A stretch of 5,894 bases of DNA, from positions 1 to 5,894 of the forward strand of contig JAUXNZ010000213.1 in NCBI GenBank assembly GCA_030682595.1, written 5' to 3'. Origin of the DNA: Rhodocyclaceae bacterium (GTDB lineage: Bacteria; Pseudomonadota; Gammaproteobacteria; Burkholderiales; Rhodocyclaceae). A model generated the notes under the pieces. That model was given only the letters and a program-made list of their open reading frames with translations, had not been told where the DNA came from and did no database searches. The position numbers and the translations under genes are program-made. Shown in pieces: positions 1-5,878 of this stretch; positions within the stretch are counted from its first letter, which is position 1, and the number at the start of each line of letters is the position of its first letter.

Positions 1-554
1 CTGCATTACCCCTGGTGGTCGTCGATTACGCCCATTCGCCCGATGCGCTGGAGAAAGTGCTGACCACCCTGCGCGGGACGGCGACGGCGCGGGGCGGCGA
101 GCTGGTCTGCGTCTTCGGCTGCGGCGGCGACCGCGATGCCGGCAAGCGGCCGCTGATGGGCGCCATCGCCGAGCGCCTCGCCGACCGGGTCATCCTGACC
201 AGCGACAATCCGCGCAACGAAGACCCGCAGGCCATCATCGCCGCCATTCGCGCCGGAATTAAGAGCCCCCCACGCTCGCCGCATTCAGAAAATTCGCGGC
301 TCGCTGCCCCCCACAAGGGGGCGCATGCCGCGGTGACGGTCGAAGTGGATCGCGCCACCGCCATTCGCCAGGCGGTGGGAGAGGCGGCTGCCAATGACGT
401 CGTTCTGCTCGCCGGCAAGGGCCATGAACCCTATCAGGAGATCGCCGGGGTGCGCTTGCCCTTTTCCGATCTTGAAATCGCAAAGTCGGCAGTGGCGGAA
501 CGGCGCGGCGTGCAGCAACCCAGCGGCATACCAGGAGAACCAGCGCAATGCTGA
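1..554 (+). CDS. murE: UDP-MurNAc-tripeptide ligase MurE, C-terminal part (5' end outside window)
   Basis: MurE is a cytoplasmic ATP-dependent ligase that adds meso-diaminopimelate to UDP-MurNAc-L-Ala-D-Glu. Only the 3' part is present. The reading frame is open from base 3, and the true start and the P-loop lie upstream. Seen in order: VDYAHSPDALEKVL (from about base 21), the family motif CGGDRDAGKRPLMG (about 120-161), DNPRNEDP (about 204-227) and AGKGHEPYQEI (about 411-443). DNPR and the GKGHE region contact meso-DAP in characterised MurE enzymes, so DAP specificity is expected. Between the helix ending AIRAGI and the strand VTVEVDRATAI, about 24 residues (bases 261-332) are encoded by a dispersed repeat; E. 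coli MurE, from memory, has only a few residues there. The frame stays open and all motifs after the insert are intact, so the protein is probably functional. The C-terminus runs about 15 residues past the usual end. The TGA stop (552-554) overlaps the murF start by 7 bases. Confidence 0.96.
   Translation, partial: ALPLVVVDYAHSPDALEKVLTTLRGTATARGGELVCVFGCGGDRDAGKRPLMGAIAERLADRVILTSDNPRNEDPQAIIAAIRAGIKSPPRSPHSENSRLAAPHKGAHAAVTVEVDRATAIRQAVGEAAANDVVLLAGKGHEPYQEIAGVRLPFSDLEIAKSAVAERRGVQQPSGIPGEPAQC
261..332 (+). repeat. Dispersed palindromic repeat inserted in frame within murE
   Basis: This 72-base stretch interrupts the MurE C-terminal domain in frame. It contains a 16-base block AGCCCCCCACGCTCGC (264-279), a 19-base spacer (280-298) and a 32-base block (299-330). 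The 16-base block recurs exactly at 5801-5816, and the 32-base block recurs with 30/32 identity at 5824-5855. The second block holds a hairpin in which the C-run 307-312 faces the G-run 317-321. The first C-run (266-271) could pair with the same G-run instead. Translated, it reads KSPPRSPHSENSRLAAPHKG plus GAHAA-like residues, a probably disordered Pro/Ser/His-rich loop. The exact insertion edges are inferred from the protein alignment and from where similarity to the other copy stops. Confidence 0.85.
533..538 (+). promoter_or_regulatory. Shine-Dalgarno of murF
   Basis: AGGAGA lies inside the 3' end of murE, with 9 bases between it and the ATG at 548. It is an ordinary site and supports that start. 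Its position within murE means murF translation is probably coupled to termination of murE. Confidence 0.8.
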
Positions 555-2041
555 CACTTTCAGAAACCGCAACAGTTCTTGGCGGCCAGCATCATGCCTC
601 GCACTACGGCCACGACATCGAATACACCAGCGTCGGCAGCGATTCGCGCACGGTCATTCCAGGCATGTTGTTCGTCGCCCTCCCCGGCGAGCGCTTCGAC
701 GGTCATGACTTTGTGCGCGCAGTGCTGGCGCAGGGGGCGGCCGGCGCGCTGGTGACCGAGGCCTGGGCGGCCGCCCATCCGGGCCTGCCGCTGGTCGGGG
801 TGGCCGATACGCTTCTCGCGCTCGGCAAACTCGCTGCCCATTGGCGCGCGCAGTTTCAACTACCGCTCTTCGGCATCACCGGCAGCAACGGCAAGACGAC
901 CGTAAAGGAGATGTGCGCGGCGATTTTGCGCGCCCACTGCGGCCAGCACGCGGTGCTCGCCACGAGCGGCAACCTCAACAATGACATCGGCGTGCCGCTG
1001 ACCTTGTTGAAAATGCGCGCCACGCACCACGCCGCCATCATCGAGATGGGCATGAACCATGCGGGCGAGATTGCCTATCTGACGCGCCTCGCCCGGCCGA
1101 CGGTGGCGCTGGTGAATAACGCCCAGCGCGCGCATCTGGCCGGGCTGGGCTCGGTGTTCGAGATAGCAAAAGCCAAAGGTGAGATTTTCGAGGGACTCGC
1201 CGCGGACGGCGTCGCGGTGATCAACGCCGACGATCCACACGCGGACCTGTGGCGCGACCTGAATCGGGAGCGACGCATCTTGACCTTCGGTTTCGCCGCG
1301 CCTGCCGATGTTTCCGGCAGCTGGCAGCCCAGTCATGAAAACCAGGGGTTCGGCGGCATCCTGACGCTGACAACGCCGCGCGGCAAGGCGACGCTCGACT
1401 TGCCGCTGCCCGGCATCCACAATGCCTATAACGCACTCGCCGCCGCTGCAACCTGTCTCGCGGCGGGCGTGCCACTGGCGCCGATCATCCGCGGCCTCGG
1501 CAACTATGAGGGCACCCAGGGCCGTCTGCAACAAAAGACGGGGCGCCACGGCGCCTTGGTGATCGACGACAGTTACAACGCCAACCCCGATTCGATGCGC
1601 GCCGCCATCAACGTGCTGGCGGCGCTGCCCGGCCGGCGGATTTTCGTCATGGGCGACATGGGCGAAGTGGGCGAGGCGGCCGGCCAAATGCATGACGAGA
1701 TCGGCGGTTATGCCAAGAGCCAGGGGATCGACCACCTGTTTGCCCTGGGCGAAAAAAGCGTGGCGGCCGTGCACAACTTCGACGGCGGCGGCCGGCACTT
1801 CACCAGCGTCGAGGCGCTCTGCACAGCCCTGAAACCGCTCATGGACAAGGACACCATCGTGCTGGTCAAGGGGTCGCGCTTCATGCGCATGGAACGGGTG
1901 GTGGAACTGATCGTGGAAGTTGTCCCCGCCGCAGGGCCGCCCCAAGGCGGGGACGGCCAGGAACCCGGAGCCGCGCAGCGGCGAACACCCGTCACCCCCC
2001 CGGGAGGGGGGGCTGGGAGGGGAGGGCATCATGCTGCTTGA
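548..2041 (+). CDS. murF: UDP-MurNAc-tripeptide:D-Ala-D-Ala ligase MurF with a repeat-derived C-terminal tail
   Basis: MurF is a cytoplasmic ATP-dependent ligase that adds D-Ala-D-Ala to UDP-MurNAc-tripeptide, completing the pentapeptide used by MraY. The product is 497 residues. The N-terminal substrate-binding domain (about 1-95) includes SDSRTVIPGMLFVALPGERF. The central ATPase domain starts with the P-loop GITGSNGKTT (109-118) and continues through GNLNNDIGVPLTLL (141-154), the IIEMGMNHAGE segment and the AKAKGEIF segment. The C-terminal domain has the MurF signature DDSYNANPDSM (340-350) and FVMGDMGEVG, and the core ends near GSRFMRMERVVELIVE. Residues 458-497 are a Pro/Gly/Arg-rich tail encoded by a dispersed repeat, making the protein about 45 residues longer than the E. 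coli enzyme (about 452). The ATG at 548 is backed by a good Shine-Dalgarno and overlaps the murE stop. The 3' end overlaps mraY by 11 bases. Identity is certain; whether the tail matters is unknown. Confidence 0.98.
   Translation: MLTLSETATVLGGQHHASHYGHDIEYTSVGSDSRTVIPGMLFVALPGERFDGHDFVRAVLAQGAAGALVTEAWAAAHPGLPLVGVADTLLALGKLAAHWRAQFQLPLFGITGSNGKTTVKEMCAAILRAHCGQHAVLATSGNLNNDIGVPLTLLKMRATHHAAIIEMGMNHAGEIAYLTRLARPTVALVNNAQRAHLAGLGSVFEIAKAKGEIFEGLAADGVAVINADDPHADLWRDLNRERRILTFGFAAPADVSGSWQPSHENQGFGGILTLTTPRGKATLDLPLPGIHNAYNALAAAATCLAAGVPLAPIIRGLGNYEGTQGRLQQKTGRHGALVIDDSYNANPDSMRAAINVLAALPGRRIFVMGDMGEVGEAAGQMHDEIGGYAKSQGIDHLFALGEKSVAAVHNFDGGGRHFTSVEALCTALKPLMDKDTIVLVKGSRFMRMERVVELIVEVVPAAGPPQGGDGQEPGAAQRRTPVTPPGGGAGRGGHHAA
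1919..2030 (+). repeat. Composite palindromic repeat forming the murF tail and mraY leader
   Basis: This stretch follows the normal end of MurF and stops at the mraY ATG. It contains a perfect 9-base inverted repeat, GTCCCCGCC (1922-1930) with GGCGGGGAC (1946-1954). It also has a small hairpin GCCGC-GCA-GCGGC (1970-1982) and a seven-base-pair C7/G7 hairpin with a GGGA loop (1995-2012). Further G-runs follow at 2015-2026. The 16-mer GGGCCGCCCCAAGGCG (1934-1949) occurs exactly, in reverse complement, at 5854-5869. Read in reverse complement, the module order (C-arm, C-arm, G-arm, then the 16-mer) matches the ftsW-murG element, so this looks like a longer relative in the opposite orientation. 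It is translated as the last 40 codons of murF. Confidence 0.75.
2002..2026 (+). promoter_or_regulatory. mraY ribosome-binding region within a G-quadruplex motif
   Basis: The coding strand carries five G-runs of 3, 7, 3, 4 and 3 bases, at 2002-2004, 2006-2012, 2015-2017, 2019-2022 and 2024-2026. They are separated by A, CT, A and A, which satisfies the usual G-quadruplex pattern. The last runs contain GGAGG (2021-2025), five bases before the mraY ATG, and this is the only plausible Shine-Dalgarno. The first long G-run can instead pair with the C7 run at 1995-2001. Folding either way could affect ribosome access, though ribosomes finishing murF pass through it. The motif and site are seen; folding and regulation are inferred. 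Confidence 0.7.
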
Positions 2042-3200
2042 ACTATTCCAGTGGCTGGCGCAGGACATCCGCGCCTTCAATGTCTTCAGCTACATCACGC
2101 TGCGCGCGGTGCTGGCGACGATGACGGCGCTGACGATCTCCTTCATCCTCGGGCCGGCGGTGATCCGCTGGCTGGCCGCCAAGAAGATCGGCCAGGCGGT
2201 GCGCGACGACGGGCCGCAGACGCATCTCGTCAAGGCCGGCACGCCCACCATGGGCGGCGCGCTGATCCTGCTGTCGCTCGGGCTCGCCACCCTGCTTTGG
2301 GCGGACCTCACCAATCGCTTCGTCTGGATCGTCCTGATCGTCACCTTCGGTTTCGGCGCGATCGGCTGGGTGGACGATTGGCGCAAGGTGGTCGATCGCA
2401 ACCCCAAGGGCCTGTCGGCGCGCGCCAAGTTCTTCTGGCAGTCGGTCATCGGCCTCGTCGCGGCCATCTACATCGCCTTTTCGATCTCGGCGCCGAACAA
2501 CGAAAAGGCGATCGAACTCTTCCTCCGGTGGGTGGCCAGCGGCTTCACGCTCGAAATGCCGACCCGCACTGACCTGATCGTACCCTTCTTCAAGAGCGTT
2601 TCCTATCCGCTGGGCATTTTCGGCTTCATCGTCCTCACCTATCTGGTGATCGTCGGCGCCAGCAACGCGGTCAACCTCACCGACGGCCTCGACGGCCTGG
2701 CCATCATGCCGACGGTGATGGTCGGCGCGGCACTCGGCATCTTCGCCTATGTCGCCGGTCACGCCGGCTTCTCGAAATATCTGCTGCTGCCCTACGTGCC
2801 CGGCGCGGGCGAACTGGTGGTGTTCTGCGGCGCTCTGGCCGGCGCGGGACTCGGCTTCCTCTGGTTCAACGCCTATCCGGCGGAGGTCTTCATGGGCGAC
2901 GTCGGCGCGCTGGCGCTGGGCGCGGCGCTCGGCGCGGTGGCGGTTGTCGCGCGGCAGGAAATCGTGCTGTTCATCATGGGTGGCGTGTTTGTCGTCGAAA
3001 CGCTGTCGGTGATGCTGCAGGTCGGCTGGTTCAAATACACCAAGCTGCGCTACGGCGCGGGCCGCCGCATCCTGCTCATGGCACCGCTGCACCATCATTT
3101 CGAGCAGTCGGGCTGGAAGGAAACGCAGGTTGTGGTGCGCTTCTGGATCATCACAATCCTGCTGGTGTTGTTTGGACTTTCGACATTGAAGATCCGCTGA
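2031..3200 (+). CDS. mraY: Phospho-MurNAc-pentapeptide transferase MraY (lipid I synthase)
   Basis: MraY is a polytopic inner-membrane enzyme that moves phospho-MurNAc-pentapeptide from UDP to undecaprenyl phosphate, making lipid I. The product is 389 residues, longer than the 360 of E. coli but, from memory, normal for betaproteobacteria. Seen motifs: FNVFSYITLRA near the N-terminus, VKAGTPTMGGALIL after the first membrane segments, the Asp pair D115-D116 in GWVDDWRK, and N212-A-V-N215-L-T-D218-G-L-D221-G-L-A. MGDVG with D290 and the triple histidine 354-356 in APLHHHFEQ follow. These include the Mg- and substrate-binding residues of the family. Many hydrophobic stretches fit about ten membrane helices. 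The ATG at 2031 is chosen because MLLELFQWLAQ matches the conserved MraY N-terminus and has GGAGG five bases upstream. It overlaps murF by 11 bases, and its stop shares one base with the murD start (TGATG). No repeat lies at its 3' end. Confidence 0.98.
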   Translation: MLLELFQWLAQDIRAFNVFSYITLRAVLATMTALTISFILGPAVIRWLAAKKIGQAVRDDGPQTHLVKAGTPTMGGALILLSLGLATLLWADLTNRFVWIVLIVTFGFGAIGWVDDWRKVVDRNPKGLSARAKFFWQSVIGLVAAIYIAFSISAPNNEKAIELFLRWVASGFTLEMPTRTDLIVPFFKSVSYPLGIFGFIVLTYLVIVGASNAVNLTDGLDGLAIMPTVMVGAALGIFAYVAGHAGFSKYLLLPYVPGAGELVVFCGALAGAGLGFLWFNAYPAEVFMGDVGALALGAALGAVAVVARQEIVLFIMGGVFVVETLSVMLQVGWFKYTKLRYGAGRRILLMAPLHHHFEQSGWKETQVVVRFWIITILLVLFGLSTLKIR

Positions 3201-4618
3201 TGAATCTCGCTGGCAAACATGTCCTGGTGCTCGGCCTCGGCGAATCGGGGCTGGCGATGGCGCAATGGTGCGCGCGTAACGGCGCCGCCGTGCGGGTTGC
3301 CGACACGCGCGCCGCGCCGCCGTATCTGGATGCGTTGCGCCATACCACCAGCGCCGACTTTCGTAGTGGTGAGTTTGACAAGCGTCTGCTCGATGGCATC
3401 GACCTCCTTGCCATTTCGCCGGGACTCTCGCCCGGCCTGCTGGTGGTCATCCATGCCCGCGCGCAGGGCATTCCGGTCGTCGGCGAGATCGAACTGTTTG
3501 CGCAGGGGCTCTCCGCGCTCGGACAAAACGTGCCCGTGCTGGCGATAACCGGCACCAACGGCAAGACCACCACCACGTCACTCACCGGCCATCTGATCAA
3601 AGCGACGGGGCGCCGCGTCGGCGTGGCCGGCAATATCTCGCCCGCCGCGCTGACCGCGCTGATGGACTTCCAGGACCGGGGCGATCTGCCCGAGGTCTGG
3701 GTGCTGGAGCTGTCGAGTTTCCAGCTCGAAACCACCGAGACTTTGAACGCCGCGGCCGCGACGGTGCTCAACATCAGCGACGACCACCTCGACCGCTACA
3801 TCGACCTTGACGACTATGCAAGCGCCAAGGCGCGCATCTTCCAAGCCAGTAAGGACAAGGCGGGCATTCAAGTGTTGAACCGGCAGGATGCGCGCGTGAA
3901 AAGCATGGCGATCCCCGGGCGGCGGATCATCAGCTTCGGCCTCGATGCGCCGGGGAATGCCGATGATTTCGGCCTGCGGGAAAACCGCAATGAGCCCTGG
4001 CTGGTGCAGGGCGACCGCTTCCTGCTGCCGGTCTCCGCACTGCCCATCACCGGATTGCACAATGCCGCCAACGCCCTGGCTGCGCTGGCGCTCGCCGCCG
4101 CCATCGGCATCGATGTGGTGACGCTGCTGCCGGCGCTACGGTCATATCAAGGCCTGCCGCACCGGGTCGAGAAGATTGCCGATGTCGGCGGGGTAAGCTA
4201 TTACGATGACTCGAAGGGCACCAATGTCGGGGCCACCGTGGCGGCACTGACGGGGCTGGGTTGCCCGTCGGTGGTGATTCTCGGCGGGGACGGCAAGGGT
4301 CAGGATTTCTCGCCGCTGAAAGATGCCGTGGCGCGCCATGCGCACGGCGTGGTGTTGATCGGCCGCGCCGCGCCGCTGATCCGCGCCGCGCTCGACGGTT
4401 GCGGCGTGCCGCTGCTCGACGCCGCCGACATGGATGCCGCCGTGCGCCTCGCCGCCGCGCGCGCCCGGCCGAATGACGCCGTGCTGCTCTCGCCGGCCTG
4501 CGCCAGCTTCGACATGTTCCGCAATTACGAGCATCGCGCCGCGGTTTTCAAGGCGGCGGTGGCTGAATTACCCCTCTCCCCAACCCCTCTCCCGCAAGGG
4601 GAGAGGGGCTTTTCATGA
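3200..4618 (+). CDS. murD: UDP-MurNAc-L-Ala:D-Glu ligase MurD with a short repeat-derived tail
   Basis: MurD is a cytoplasmic ATP-dependent ligase that adds D-glutamate to UDP-MurNAc-L-Ala. The product is 472 residues (E. coli 438). The N-terminal Rossmann-like domain begins KHVLVLGLGESGLAMAQW. The central ATPase domain has the P-loop ITGTNGKTTTTSL (G118, K122), GVAGNISPAAL, LELSSFQLETT and the DDHLDRY segment, with K210 in YASAKARIF at the place of the family's carbamylated lysine. The C-terminal domain has GLPHRVEK (318-325), DDSKGTN (336-342) and SPACASFDMFRNYEHR (from 431). The normal protein would end near AVFKAAVAEL. The last 15 residues, PLSPTPLPQGERGFS (458-472), are the translation of a dispersed repeat. 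The start ATG at 3200 shares one base with the mraY stop and has only a weak purine stretch upstream, so it probably relies on reinitiation. The stop overlaps the ftsW start as ATGA. Confidence 0.98.
   Translation: MNLAGKHVLVLGLGESGLAMAQWCARNGAAVRVADTRAAPPYLDALRHTTSADFRSGEFDKRLLDGIDLLAISPGLSPGLLVVIHARAQGIPVVGEIELFAQGLSALGQNVPVLAITGTNGKTTTTSLTGHLIKATGRRVGVAGNISPAALTALMDFQDRGDLPEVWVLELSSFQLETTETLNAAAATVLNISDDHLDRYIDLDDYASAKARIFQASKDKAGIQVLNRQDARVKSMAIPGRRIISFGLDAPGNADDFGLRENRNEPWLVQGDRFLLPVSALPITGLHNAANALAALALAAAIGIDVVTLLPALRSYQGLPHRVEKIADVGGVSYYDDSKGTNVGATVAALTGLGCPSVVILGGDGKGQDFSPLKDAVARHAHGVVLIGRAAPLIRAALDGCGVPLLDAADMDAAVRLAAARARPNDAVLLSPACASFDMFRNYEHRAAVFKAAVAELPLSPTPLPQGERGFS
4571..4608 (+). 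repeat. C-rich/G-rich palindromic repeat at the murD-ftsW junction
   Basis: Two tandem C-rich arms, CCCCTCTCCCC (4571-4581) and CCCCTCTCCC (4584-4593), are followed by GCAA (4594-4597) and one G-rich arm, GGGGAGAGGGG (4598-4608). The first arm is a perfect 11-base reverse complement of the G arm. The second gives a 10-base stem with a short loop (4599-4608), so the two arms compete for one partner. From memory, this element, read as PLSPTPLPQGERG, is widespread between and at the ends of proteobacterial genes. Here it encodes the last residues of MurD and contains the ftsW Shine-Dalgarno. There is no U-run after the stem, so it does not look like an intrinsic terminator. Confidence 0.88.
4601..4608 (+). 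promoter_or_regulatory. Shine-Dalgarno of ftsW inside the G arm of a hairpin
   Basis: GAGAGGGG ends six bases before the ftsW ATG at 4615 and is the only purine-rich site near it. All of it lies in the 3' arm of the repeat hairpin, so it would be paired unless a ribosome completing murD opens the stem. This suggests strong coupling of ftsW to murD translation, which is inferred from structure and overlap only. Confidence 0.65.
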
Positions 4619-5796
4619 CTGCCACCACGCTACCGCGTCGCTTCGGCAATGGCCGCCCCGCGGCCGCCGCGGCGGAACTCGATCCGCTGCTGCTCTGGCC
4701 GGCGCTGGCGCTGTTTTTGACGGGGCTGGTGATGGTTTATTCGGCATCCATCGCCACCGCCGAAGGCAGTGCATTCGCTGGCCACCAGTCGACTTATTTC
4801 CTGGTCCGCCACGCCGTCTATCTGGCGATCGGACTGATGTGCGGCCTGGTGGCTTTCCAGATTCCCCTGCGTTTCTGGCAGCAACTGGCCCCGTGGGCTT
4901 TTCTCGCCGGCGTGATCCTGCTGGTGGTGGTGCTGATTCCGGGCATCGGCCGCACGGTGAATGGCGCACAACGCTGGATCGGCTTCGGTCCGCTGACCCT
5001 GCAACCCTCCGAATTCATGAAGCTCTGCGCGGTGCTCTACGCCGCCGATTACACGGCCAGGAAGCTCACCGACATGAGCAGCTTTCGGCGCGGCTTTGTG
5101 CCGATCGCGCTGGTGATGACGCTGGTCGGCGGGCTGCTGCTGCGCGAGCCTGACTTTGGCGCCTTCGTCGTCATCGTCGTCATCGCCATGGGCATCCTGG
5201 TCCTCGGCGGCATGAACGGGCGGCTGTTTTCCTTTCTCATCGGCGCGATGGTGCTCGCCTTCGCCGCGTTGATCTATGCATCGCCGTATCGCTGGGAACG
5301 CATCACGAGTTACATGGACCCCTGGCAATATGCGCTCGGCAAAGGCTATCAGCTTTCGCATTCACTGATCGCCTTCGGGCGCGGCGAGTGGTTCGGGGTG
5401 GGCTTGGGCGCGAGCGTCGAAAAACTGTTCTACCTGCCCGAGGCACATACCGATTTTCTGCTGGCGGTGACCGCCGAGGAACTCGGCTTTGTCGGCGTCG
5501 TCGCCGTGGTCGGCCTGTTCGCGCTGCTGGTGCAGCGCTGTTTCGTGGTCGGCCGCCGGGCGCTGCAGATGGAACGGGTCTTCGCCGGCCTGACGGCACA
5601 GGGCATCGGCATCTGGATCGGCTGGCAGGCCTTCATCAACATGGGTGTGAACATGGGCCTCTTGCCGACCAAGGGCCTCACCCTGCCGCTGATGAGCTTC
5701 GGCGGGTCGGGGCTGGTCGCCAACTGCCTGGCGATTGCGGTGCTGCTCAGGGTCGACTACGAGAACAGAAGGCTCATGCGAGGACTCCCGGCGTGA
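4615..5796 (+). CDS. ftsW: SEDS peptidoglycan glycosyltransferase FtsW
   Basis: FtsW is an inner-membrane SEDS protein that polymerises lipid II at the division site together with FtsI (PBP3). The product is 393 residues (E. coli 414). A cytoplasmic, Ala-rich N-terminus (about 1-23) precedes hydrophobic segments at roughly 25-46, 62-82, 92-109, 160-176, 182-199, 204-222, 283-308, 325-345 and 362-379, compatible with the ten-helix SEDS fold. Seen motifs: GIGRTVNGAQRWI with GPLTLQPSEFMKL (110-137), REPDFGA, YQLSHSLIAFGRGEWFG, PEAHTDF with D280 at the position of the catalytic aspartate, INMGVNMGLLPTKGLTLP and SFGGSG. The C-terminus DYENRRLMRG is typical of beta- and gammaproteobacterial FtsW. 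Position between murD and murG separates it from rodA. The start overlaps the murD stop (ATGA), with a Shine-Dalgarno provided by the repeat at 4571-4608. Unlike murF and murD, the reading frame ends before the next repeat, five bases downstream. Confidence 0.97.
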   Translation: MTATTLPRRFGNGRPAAAAAELDPLLLWPALALFLTGLVMVYSASIATAEGSAFAGHQSTYFLVRHAVYLAIGLMCGLVAFQIPLRFWQQLAPWAFLAGVILLVVVLIPGIGRTVNGAQRWIGFGPLTLQPSEFMKLCAVLYAADYTARKLTDMSSFRRGFVPIALVMTLVGGLLLREPDFGAFVVIVVIAMGILVLGGMNGRLFSFLIGAMVLAFAALIYASPYRWERITSYMDPWQYALGKGYQLSHSLIAFGRGEWFGVGLGASVEKLFYLPEAHTDFLLAVTAEELGFVGVVAVVGLFALLVQRCFVVGRRALQMERVFAGLTAQGIGIWIGWQAFINMGVNMGLLPTKGLTLPLMSFGGSGLVANCLAIAVLLRVDYENRRLMRGLPA

Positions 5797-5800
5797 ACAT

Positions 5801-5870
5801 AGCCCCCCACGCTCGCAAAACCAGCTCGCTGCCCCCCACAGGGGGGCGCATGTCGCCTTGGGGCGGCCCG
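5801..5870 (+). repeat. Palindromic repeat filling the ftsW-murG gap
   Basis: This element almost fills the only intergenic gap (5797-5878). It carries the block AGCCCCCCACGCTCGC (5801-5816, identical to 264-279), a 7-base spacer, a 32-base block (5824-5855, 30/32 identical to 299-330) and the 16-mer 5854-5869, which is the exact reverse complement of 1934-1949. The main hairpin has a seven-base-pair stem, GCCCCCC (5831-5837) with GGGGGGC (5841-5847), and an ACA loop. The upstream GCCCCCC at 5802-5808 could replace the first arm. A small hairpin CGCC-TTGG-GGCG (5854-5865) follows. With no U-run after either stem, an intrinsic terminator is unlikely. Such an element may act as a pause, an mRNA stabiliser or nothing at all. 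Confidence 0.85.
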
Positions 5871-5878
5871 GCGCCGAC

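Noticed and set aside
261..332. Frameshift or pseudogene in murE
   Set aside because: The 72-base insertion keeps the frame, and GKGHE plus the C-terminal end follow normally, so there is no sign of inactivation.
1920..2030. Upstream TTG start extending mraY by 37 codons
   Set aside because: The added residues translate the repeat element in another frame. The ATG at 2031 matches the conserved MraY N-terminus and has a well-placed GGAGG.
860..2080. Long open frame (406 codons) on the minus strand opposite murF
   Set aside because: It is a mirror of strongly coding GC-rich murF. The translation is rich in His, Arg, Asp and Gln with no recognisable fold, and the same artefact appears opposite mraY (2043-3098).
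2051..2572. Alternative + strand frames inside mraY, murD and ftsW (for example 2051-2572, 4434-5153 and 5388-5882)
   Set aside because: They have Arg/Ala/Pro-rich compositions typical of shifted frames in GC-rich genes and lie wholly under, or almost wholly under, well-identified proteins.
5831..5865. Intrinsic terminator between ftsW and murG
   Set aside because: The stem is strong, but no U-run follows, and murG begins within 14 bases of the second stem. It fits the repeat family rather than a terminator.
261..5870. CRISPR-like repeats
   Set aside because: The copies are kilobases apart, in different orientations and without regular spacers.
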